Below are positions 1 through 4,690 of a stretch of 5,791 nt of DNA, in pieces. The stretch covers positions 1-5,791 of the forward strand of contig CAITBU010000270.1 of assembly GCA_903890595.1 (NCBI GenBank). Direction: 5' to 3'. The stretch comes from an uncultured Holophagaceae bacterium (GTDB lineage: Bacteria; Acidobacteriota; Holophagae; Holophagales; Holophagaceae). How positions within the stretch are numbered: the first letter of the stretch is position 1; each line of letters opens with the position of its first letter. The notes beneath the pieces were generated by a model that saw only the letters and a list, made by a program, of their open reading frames with translations, did no database searches and had not been told where the DNA came from. Made by a program: the position numbers and the translations under genes.

Positions 1-1214
1 ATGTGGACCACGTCATGGACAACTACAGCCTGCGGACCTTTGTCCCCAGCATGATGTCCCCCGGCCCCATGGTGAACAATCCGGACCGCCTCACCCGGGG
101 CGGCCGCCTGGCAGTGGGGCTGCGACTGGCCGAGGCGACGAAGGTGTCCCTCGGTGTGGACACCCAGGCCAACGACCACACCGTCCGCAAGACTGGAAAC
201 CAGTGGACCCTGCCCGTGCTGAGCTTCACCCGCATGGATGATGGGAGCTTCAAGAACTCGGCCGTCTTCGGTGAGGTGGACCATCCCCTGTCCGGCAAGG
301 ACCACCTGGTCTTGGGCCTGCGGGCTGACCGCTGGCATGCCGCGGACCCCAGGGCGACGGTGGCCATCACTATGATGGCGACCGTGCCGAACCCCACCCT
401 GAACCACGAGCGCAAGGAGACGCTCAGCAGTGGCTTTCTTCGCTACGAGCGGGAGGTCTTTGCCGGGTCAACGGTCTATGCGGGTGTGGGCCATACCGAG
501 CGGTTCCCGGACTACTGGGAGGCCATCAGCAAGGAAAGTCTCACCACGGCGAGCGCCTTTGACACCAAGCCCGAACGAACCACCCAGCTCGACATCGGCT
601 GGATGAAGCAGACCGGTGCCATCCAGGCCTCGGCTTCGTTCTTCTATGGCAAGGTGACGGACTTTATCCTCATCCAGTCAAACGTGAGCAAGCCCTCCGG
701 CATGGGCACCCGCCTGGCCACCGTCTCGCGCAACGTGGATGCCACCACCTGGGGCGGCGAAGTGGGCATCGGCACCAAGCTCGCCGGTTCCGTGAAGGTG
801 GATGCCAGCCTGGCCTACACCCGTGGCGAGAATGACACCGACGCCAAGGCCCTGGCCCAGATTCCGCCCCTCGAGGCCCGCGTGGGTGTGGGCTACGAAG
901 CTGAGACCTGGTCCACGGGCCTGCTGGTCCGAGGCGTGCAGCGCCAGGATCGCTTCGCGGTGAACCAGGGCAACATCGTGGGCCAGGACCTCGGCGCCAC
1001 GGGCGGCTTTGCGGTTGTTTCCCTGAACGCCGGATGGAAGCCCGCCAAGGGCTGGCTGCTCACCACGGGTGTGGACAACCTCTTCAGCCGCACCTATGCC
1101 GAGCACATCAGCCGGAGCACCAGCATGATTCCGGGCTACCTGGCGCAGGCACTGCGGGTGAATGAGCCGGGTCGCACCCTCTGGATCAAGGCCTCAGTTA
1201 CCTTTGGCCGATGA
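1..1214 (+). CDS. oprC: TonB-dependent copper receptor (OprC/NosA type), C-terminal part
   Basis: This is the C-terminal 403 residues of an outer-membrane TonB-dependent receptor. The reading frame is open to the left edge, so the plug domain and first barrel strands lie outside the window; full OprC-type receptors have roughly 700 residues. The visible part is barrel: alternating strands, the family signature TERFPDYWE (residues 165-173) and the C-terminal block VDNLFSRTYAEHISR (358-372 region), ending in aromatic-rich strands (WIKASVTF) plus GR. Residues 2-8 read DHVMDNY; the His-x-Met here matches the HxM half of the copper site known in Pseudomonas OprC. Met pairs at 17-18 and 124-125 and M23 add possible soft-metal ligands. 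It would import copper across the outer membrane using TonB-ExbBD energy. The stop overlaps an ATG (ATGA), and a redox-type kinase gene follows directly, which suggests an operon. The family call is confident; copper specificity is inferred from family and motif. Confidence 0.9.
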   Translation, partial: VDHVMDNYSLRTFVPSMMSPGPMVNNPDRLTRGGRLAVGLRLAEATKVSLGVDTQANDHTVRKTGNQWTLPVLSFTRMDDGSFKNSAVFGEVDHPLSGKDHLVLGLRADRWHAADPRATVAITMMATVPNPTLNHERKETLSSGFLRYEREVFAGSTVYAGVGHTERFPDYWEAISKESLTTASAFDTKPERTTQLDIGWMKQTGAIQASASFFYGKVTDFILIQSNVSKPSGMGTRLATVSRNVDATTWGGEVGIGTKLAGSVKVDASLAYTRGENDTDAKALAQIPPLEARVGVGYEAETWSTGLLVRGVQRQDRFAVNQGNIVGQDLGATGGFAVVSLNAGWKPAKGWLLTTGVDNLFSRTYAEHISRSTSMIPGYLAQALRVNEPGRTLWIKASVTFGR

Positions 1215-1225
1215 CACTGTCCCCT

Positions 1226-1229
1226 GGAG
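1226..1229 (+). promoter_or_regulatory. Shine-Dalgarno sequence that decides the kinase start
   Basis: GGAG lies 5 nt before the ATG at 1235. The upstream ATG at 1211 overlaps the receptor stop but has no purine-rich site at a useful distance (nearest AAGG at about 1188-1191). The third in-frame ATG at 1253 has only a weak GGG upstream. I therefore favour 1235. Confidence 0.5.
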
Positions 1230-1234
1230 ATGTG

Positions 1235-2524
1235 ATGGATAATGGGCCCACCATGACCCAACCCGAATCCGGCATCCCCCTGACCTGGCTCCTGCGCCTG
1301 CGCTGGATCACGGTGGCCTCCCAGACCGCCGCCATCCTGGTGACCAAGCGCCTCCTGGGGGAGGAGCTGTCCGTGGCGCCCCTCCTGGTCCTCGTGACCC
1401 TGGGGGGCCTCAGCAACCTCGCCCTGTGGTGGCGCCTCAACAAGTCCGAGGTGCCCGGCCCTTCCTTGTTGGGGCTGGTGCTGGGGCTGGACATTTTGCT
1501 GCTCACGGGCCTGCTCTATTTCAGTGGTGGGGCCGCCAACCCCTTCACGGCCATCTACCTGGTCCACGTCACCCTGGCGGCAGTGGTGCTGCGGGGCCTG
1601 TGGGCCTGGGCCCTGGGCGCGCTGTCCATCTCAGGCTTCGGCCTGTTGTTCTTCTGGAATGTGCACGTGCATTCTCTGGCCCACATGGACCACGGCGCCG
1701 GGGCTGGCATCTCGCTCCACCTCGTGGGCATGTGGGTGGCGTTTGCCATCACTGCCGGTCTCATCGCCGCGTTTGTGGGGCGCGTGAATCAGGCCCTGCG
1801 TCAGCGAGATGAGGAACTGGTGGCCCTGCGGGACCTCACCGCTCGGCAGGCCCGGCTGGCGGCCCTCACCACCCTGGCGGCGGGGGTCGCCCATGAGCTG
1901 GCCACGCCCCTGGGCACCATCGCCGTGGCGGCCAAGGAGCTGCAGCGGGCGGCGGATGCCCTGGGCCTGGTGAACAGCGACATCCCCCAGGATGCGGCCC
2001 TCATCCGCTCTGAGGTGGACCGCTGCCGGCAGATCCTGGACCAGATGGCGGAGCCCAGTGCCTCCAGCTTGGGCGAGGACCTCACGGACCTGGCCTGGGC
2101 CGACCTGGAGGCGGACCTCGCCGGGGATCTGAGTGCCGAGGATCGCCAGCGGGTGTCTTTCCTGTGGCCCCGTCAGTCCTGCGGCCCCGTGCCCCGGAAG
2201 GGCCTGGTTCGGGCCGCTCGGGCCGTGCTGGCCAACGCCCTGGATGCCACGCCCCAGCCCGCCGGCGTGGTGGTCAGCGTCCGGAGCGAAGGCCCAGGCT
2301 GGTGCCTCGAGGTCGCCGACCACGGCGCCGGCATGAGCCCGGAGGTGCTTGCCCGAGTGGGCGAGCCGTTCTTCAGCACCAAGCCCACGGGCTCCGGGAT
2401 GGGGCTGGGCCTCTTCCTCGCTCGCACCTTTGCGGAGCAGCTGGGCGGAGCGCTGCGGGTGGAGTCCACCGTGGGGCACGGCACCACCGTACACCTGGCC
2501 TGGCCCCAGCTCAGCCATGGTTGA
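1235..2524 (+). CDS. regB: RegB/PrrB-type redox sensor histidine kinase
   Basis: Membrane sensor kinase of 429 residues (437 if the ATG at 1211 is used). Six hydrophobic segments fill residues about 16-184, the layout of RegB/PrrB/ActS. Between segments 3 and 4 is GGAANPF (98-104), matching the GGxxNPF quinone-binding motif of RegB. The H-box is GVAHELATPLGTI with phospho-acceptor His220. It is followed by EVDRCRQIL with Cys264, which aligns with the redox-active cysteine of RegB (Cys265 in Rhodobacter capsulatus). The ATPase domain is complete: N-box ANALDAT (Asn334), G1 box DHGAGM (from Asp362), F-box EPFFSTK and G2 box GSGMGLGL. The expected role is autophosphorylation controlled by quinone pool and thiol redox state, then transfer to the regulator encoded next. 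A histidine-rich stretch (144-162: HVHSLAHMDH and a further His) falls in the predicted periplasmic loop between helices 5 and 6. The gene overlaps the regulator gene by 8 nt. The family is clear; the signal sensed is inferred. Confidence 0.92.
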   Translation: MDNGPTMTQPESGIPLTWLLRLRWITVASQTAAILVTKRLLGEELSVAPLLVLVTLGGLSNLALWWRLNKSEVPGPSLLGLVLGLDILLLTGLLYFSGGAANPFTAIYLVHVTLAAVVLRGLWAWALGALSISGFGLLFFWNVHVHSLAHMDHGAGAGISLHLVGMWVAFAITAGLIAAFVGRVNQALRQRDEELVALRDLTARQARLAALTTLAAGVAHELATPLGTIAVAAKELQRAADALGLVNSDIPQDAALIRSEVDRCRQILDQMAEPSASSLGEDLTDLAWADLEADLAGDLSAEDRQRVSFLWPRQSCGPVPRKGLVRAARAVLANALDATPQPAGVVVSVRSEGPGWCLEVADHGAGMSPEVLARVGEPFFSTKPTGSGMGLGLFLARTFAEQLGGALRVESTVGHGTTVHLAWPQLSHG

Positions 2525-3053
2525 GAGTCGTCCTTCCCTGCTGCTGGTGGACGATGATGCCGTCTACCGCGAGCGCCTGGCCAAGGCCATGACGGCCCGG
2601 GGCTACGAGGTGCGCACGGCCGCCGACGCCGAGGCGGCCGTGGCCCTGGCCGAGGCCGAGAGCCCCGAGCTGGCCGTGCTGGACCTGCGCATGCCCGGCG
2701 AGAGCGGGCTGGAGCTGCTGCGCCGCCTGAAGGCCATCGACCCCACCACGAAGATCCTCATGCTCACGGGCTACGGGAGCATCGCCACGGCCCTGGAGGC
2801 GGTGCGTCTCGGGGCCGTGCACTACCTCACCAAGCCCGTGGATGTGGACGAGATCCTGGCGGCCTTCGATCGGGATGGCGCCACCACCGAGGTGCTGGAC
2901 ACCGAGACGCCCAGCCTGGCCCGGGTGGAGTGGGAGCACCTCCAGCGGGTGCTCAACGACTGCGAGGGCAACCTCAGCGAAGCCGCCCGCCGCCTGGGCA
3001 TGCACCGCCGCAGCCTCCAGCGCAAGGCCGACCGGAAGCGGCCCATCAAGTAG
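2517..3053 (+). CDS. regA: RegA/PrrA/ActR-type response regulator
   Basis: Compact regulator of 178 residues, the usual RegA size. The receiver domain (about 7-118) has acidic residues Asp12-Asp13, phospho-acceptor Asp56 in AVLDLRMPG, Thr84 and Lys106 in TKP. The stretch GYGSIATALEAVRLGAV is the characteristic RegA helix region. After a short linker, residues 136-178 form a Fis-type helix-turn-helix (RVEWEHLQRVL, then NLSEAARRLGMHRRSLQRK), the conserved RegA DNA-binding end. The tail ADRKRPIK is more basic and less conserved than the usual LAKR-type ending. The ATG at 2517 is chosen because the VDDD motif begins 10 residues later, as in the family, and because it overlaps the kinase stop; no strong Shine-Dalgarno is visible, so translational coupling is likely. 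It should bind DNA when phosphorylated by the neighbouring kinase. In Rhodobacter a senC/prrC (Sco-type copper protein) gene lies between the two; none is present here. Confidence 0.93.
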   Translation: MVESRPSLLLVDDDAVYRERLAKAMTARGYEVRTAADAEAAVALAEAESPELAVLDLRMPGESGLELLRRLKAIDPTTKILMLTGYGSIATALEAVRLGAVHYLTKPVDVDEILAAFDRDGATTEVLDTETPSLARVEWEHLQRVLNDCEGNLSEAARRLGMHRRSLQRKADRKRPIK

Positions 3054-3062
3054 GGGGGCTCC

Positions 3063-3085
3063 GCCTGCGACAACTTGTCGCAGGC
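3063..3085 (+). promoter_or_regulatory. Palindromic operator, likely RegA-type binding site
   Basis: Perfect inverted repeat with 11-bp arms: GCCTGCGACAA (3063-3073) and TTGTCGCAGGC (3075-3085) around a single C at 3074. The core GCGACAACTTGTCGC resembles, as I recall it, the RegR/RegA/PrrA consensus GNGRCRTTNNGNCGC, matching everywhere except the two central T positions. It starts 10 nt after the regulator stop. It could also fold as an RNA hairpin, but no T-run follows, so an intrinsic terminator is unlikely. The palindrome is seen directly; the binding protein is inferred. Confidence 0.65.
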
Positions 3086-3104
3086 CTAAGCGTGTTCCAA
3101 CAGG

Positions 3105-3110
3105 CATTAT
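3105..3110 (+). promoter_or_regulatory. Possible -10 box of the outer-membrane barrel gene
   Basis: CATTAT matches four of six bases of TATAAT. No convincing -35 box sits 16-18 nt upstream. A start about 7 nt downstream (near 3117) would place the palindrome centre at about -43, the position from which an activator typically replaces a weak -35 box. This is tentative, resting on spacing and one weak hexamer. Confidence 0.3.
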
Positions 3111-3127
3111 GGGACTGAGCTATTTTT

Positions 3128-3131
3128 GGAG
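3128..3131 (+). promoter_or_regulatory. Shine-Dalgarno sequence of the barrel gene
   Basis: GGAG with 6 nt before the ATG at 3138. It rules out the in-frame TTG at 3126, which would overlap this site and would place MEHA before an otherwise standard signal peptide. Confidence 0.6.
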
Positions 3132-3137
3132 CACGCC

Positions 3138-4091
3138 ATGATCCGCTGGACCCGCCTTGCCTTTCTCCCCCTCCTCGTGGTCGCTGCCCCGGCTGCCTTG
3201 GCCTGCGGCGCCTGTGGCTGCACGCTGAACTCCGACTGGGCCAGCCAGGGCTACGGCGTCCGCCCGGGCCTGCGCTTCGACCTGCGCTACGACTACTTCA
3301 ACCAAGATCAGCTGAGGACCGGAACCGGCAGCGTGGGTCGAGGGACCTTTGGCCTCCCTGCGGACCAGGAGATCCAGGAGAAGACCCTCAACCGGAACCT
3401 CACGGCCACCCTGGACTACAGCGCCAGCCCGGACTGGGGCGTGGCGGTGCTGCTGCCGCTCTTCAACCGCTACCACGTCACCTTCGCAGAGGGCGACACC
3501 GACCCCTCCTTTTCCAAGGCCAACGGGCTGGGGGATATCCGCGTGCTGGGCCGCTACCAGGGCTTCTCGGAAGAGCACTCCTTTGGCCTGCAGCTGGGCG
3601 TGAAGCTGCCCACGGGGGGCACGAAGCAGACCTTCAATGCGGGCGCTCAGGGCGGTGAGCCCCTGGATCGCGGCCTGCAGCTGGGCACCGGCACCACGGA
3701 CCTGCTCTTCGGGGCCTACGCCTTTGGCGAGCTGGCCTCCGAGTGGGGCTGCTTCGGTCAGGTGCTGTTCCAGAAGCCCATGAGCGAAAAGGACGGCTTC
3801 AAGCCCGGCGATGGCGTGAACGCCAACATCGGCGTGCGCTACACGGGCCACGCCGGGTTCACACCGCACCTGCAGCTGAATGTGAGAGCCGAGAAGCGCG
3901 AGTCCGGTCTCAACGCCGACGTGGCCAACAGCGGCGCCACCCTGGCCTACCTCAGCCCCGGCGTGACCTTCGCGGTCTCCCGCACCGTGCAGGCCTACGT
4001 CTTCGGTCAGCTCCCCATCGCCCAGCGCGTCAACGGCCTCCAGATCGAGCCTCGCTGGAGCCTCTCCGTGGGCGTGCACTGCGCGTTCTGA
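3138..4091 (+). CDS. Outer-membrane beta-barrel, MetA-pathway/transporter-like, with N-terminal CxxCxC
   Basis: Exported protein of 317 residues. Residues 1-22 are a signal peptide (MIRWTR, then a hydrophobic core ending ALA) with a probable signal peptidase I cut before Cys23. The lipobox is poor because Leu sits at -2. The mature protein would start CGACGCTLNSDWASQGYG, giving a Cys23/Cys26/Cys28 cluster. The rest alternates amphipathic strands and Gly/Asp turns: LGDIRVLGRYQGF (131-143), LGVKLPTGG (153-161), GTGTTDLLFGAYAFGEL (183-199), and the last strand ends in Phe317, the normal outer-membrane assembly signal. The blocks LGDI..., KLPTG and GTGTTD recall the 'putative MetA-pathway of phenol degradation' barrel family, often annotated simply as transporter. 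The substrate is unknown. Its place after a copper receptor and redox regulators, and the cysteine cluster, suggest a metal or redox link, but this is inference. Two further cysteines are at 205 and 315. It probably has its own promoter, with the palindrome at 3063-3085 upstream. Confidence 0.8.
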   Translation: MIRWTRLAFLPLLVVAAPAALACGACGCTLNSDWASQGYGVRPGLRFDLRYDYFNQDQLRTGTGSVGRGTFGLPADQEIQEKTLNRNLTATLDYSASPDWGVAVLLPLFNRYHVTFAEGDTDPSFSKANGLGDIRVLGRYQGFSEEHSFGLQLGVKLPTGGTKQTFNAGAQGGEPLDRGLQLGTGTTDLLFGAYAFGELASEWGCFGQVLFQKPMSEKDGFKPGDGVNANIGVRYTGHAGFTPHLQLNVRAEKRESGLNADVANSGATLAYLSPGVTFAVSRTVQAYVFGQLPIAQRVNGLQIEPRWSLSVGVHCAF

Positions 4092-4112
4092 GCGAGAGAA
4101 CAAAAGCGAAAC

Positions 4113-4139
4113 CGCAGATGACGCAGCTGGCGCAGATGG
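4113..4139 (+). repeat. Tandem 9-nt repeat, CGCAGATGR type, three copies
   Basis: Three consecutive 9-nt units: CGCAGATGA, CGCAGCTGG and CGCAGATGG. The register is exact, with two variable positions. It begins 21 nt after the barrel gene stop. Confidence 0.75.
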
Positions 4140-4217
4140 GTATCGACCCCCCCGCGCCATGGGCCCAGAGGACGGGCCTGTGCGGAGTTCAGCGACACAA
4201 GCCTTAGCCACCGGTTG

Positions 4218-4235
4218 CACGGATTTCACGGATAA
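4218..4235 (+). repeat. Tandem 9-nt repeat, CACGGATWW type, two copies
   Basis: CACGGATTT is followed directly by CACGGATAA. It lies between two copies of GCCTTAGCC (4201-4209 and 4244-4252), a direct repeat 43 nt apart. Confidence 0.6.
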
Positions 4236-4252
4236 GGGAAAAGGCCTTAGCC

Positions 4253-4281
4253 GGGGATGGACGGGGAGAGCGGGGATAGGG
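4253..4281 (+). repeat. GGGGAT array 1 (plus orientation)
   Basis: Units GGGGATGGAC, GGGGAGAGC and GGGGATAGG, period 9-10 nt. It is followed by GGGCGCCC and by the GCTGGAGCCC element at 4290-4299. It is complementary to the array at 4329-4357 and similar to the one at 4418-4450. Confidence 0.65.
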
Positions 4282-4289
4282 CGCCCCGG

Positions 4290-4299
4290 GCTGGAGCCC
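4290..4299 (+). repeat. Direct repeat GCTGGAGCCC, copy 1
   Basis: GCTGGAGCCC followed by ATGCG. A second copy at 4469-4478 is followed by CTGCG. Each copy follows a GGGGAT-type array, so array plus element may be one duplicated unit about 180 nt apart. Confidence 0.5.
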
Positions 4300-4328
4300 A
4301 TGCGTGGTACTACCCAACCCAAGCCAGC

Positions 4329-4357
4329 TTTATCCCCGTTTATCCCTTTGATCCCCG
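4329..4357 (-). repeat. GGGGAT array 2 (inverted: TTTATCCCCG units)
   Basis: Plus-strand units TTTATCCCCG, TTTATCCCT and TTGATCCCCG, period 9-10 nt. Positions 4332-4359 match the reverse complement of 4418-4445 at 23 of 28 positions, an imperfect inverted repeat with a loop of about 58 nt. It also aligns well with the reverse complement of array 1. Confidence 0.65.
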
Positions 4358-4417
4358 TCAAAAGCAGTTGTCTTTTGCACCCTCGTTTTGCCATCCTGTC
4401 GCGAAAAGCAAAAGCAT

Positions 4418-4450
4418 GACGGGGATAAGAGGGATGGACGAGGATGAGGA
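4418..4450 (+). repeat. GGGGAT array 3 (plus orientation)
   Basis: GACGGGGATAA, GAGGGATG, GACGAGGATGAGGA: degenerate units like array 1. It forms the right arm of the inverted repeat with 4332-4359. An inner pair, CTTTTGC and GCAAAAG within the loop, could extend the fold. Confidence 0.6.
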
Positions 4451-4468
4451 CAGGTAGTGCAGCTCCGA

Positions 4469-4478
4469 GCTGGAGCCC
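4469..4478 (+). repeat. Direct repeat GCTGGAGCCC, copy 2
   Basis: Second copy of the element at 4290-4299. It overlaps a small palindrome, GCTCC-GAGCT-GGAGC, at 4462-4476. Confidence 0.5.
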
Positions 4479-4569
4479 CTGCGCCGTCACGCACGAACCC
4501 ACCCTCGATGTAAGCGGTGTTCATCGGCCCTTATCTGCGTTCCTCGGTGTTCCCCTTCTTGCCAGGCCT

Positions 4570-4588
4570 TTCTCCGCACTTCTCCGCT
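4570..4588 (+). repeat. Near-tandem TTCTCCGCW repeat
   Basis: TTCTCCGCA (4570-4578) and TTCTCCGCT (4580-4588), with a further TCCTCCGCT-like unit about 20 nt on. It is part of a pyrimidine-rich tract that reaches to the end of the spacer. Confidence 0.5.
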
Positions 4589-4622
4589 CCTCAGTTTTCC
4601 TCCGCTTCCATTTCATTCTTTT

Positions 4623-4682
4623 CTTTGTGCCCTTTGTGTTCTTTGTGGTTAAGGATCTTTTCTCTTTTCTCTGTGGTTGAGG
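4623..4682 (+). repeat. CTTTGTGNN tandem repeat and CTYTGTGGTTRAGG direct repeat
   Basis: CTTTGTGCC, CTTTGTGTT and CTTTGTGGTT (4623-4650) form a 9-nt tandem. CTTTGTGGTTAAGG (4641-4654) is then repeated with two changes as CTCTGTGGTTGAGG (4669-4682). The last copy ends 8 nt before the stop codon of the minus-strand gene. Confidence 0.7.
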
Positions 4683-4690
4683 CTCCGAAT

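Larger units (their letters stand above)
4092..4690. other. Convergent intergenic spacer built of short degenerate repeats
   Basis: About 600 nt between two genes that converge on it. No open frame here has family-like content. Base composition shifts from GC-rich to T-rich towards 4540-4680. At least six different tandem repeats with 9-10 nt units are listed separately. No clear intrinsic terminator (stable stem plus T-run) is visible for either flanking gene. From memory, similar strings (cgcagatgacgcagat, cacggatttcacggat, ctttgtgttctttgtggtt) occur in spacers of many unrelated environmental bacteria; this was not verified here. Confidence 0.7.

Noticed and set aside
1631..2518. 295-codon open frame on the minus strand
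   Set aside because: It is antisense to the histidine kinase, whose full set of kinase motifs is on the plus strand.
3063..3085. Intrinsic terminator after the regulator gene
   Set aside because: The inverted repeat has a one-base centre and no T-run follows; an operator explains it better, though a role in attenuating read-through is not excluded.
3120..4502. 460-codon open frame on the minus strand
   Set aside because: It is antisense to the barrel gene and runs on through the repeat spacer. Its protein is low-complexity with no family features, while the plus-strand frame has a signal peptide, Shine-Dalgarno sequence and barrel pattern. Long antisense frames are common in GC-rich DNA.
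4444..4680. Small plus-strand frame with a hydrophobic C-terminus
   Set aside because: The hydrophobic part (FVPFVFFVV) is just the translation of the CTTTGTG repeats; no ribosome binding site and no coding pattern.
4092..4690. CRISPR array
   Set aside because: Units are 9-10 nt, directly abutting, different from block to block, with no constant repeat of 24-40 nt and no spacers.
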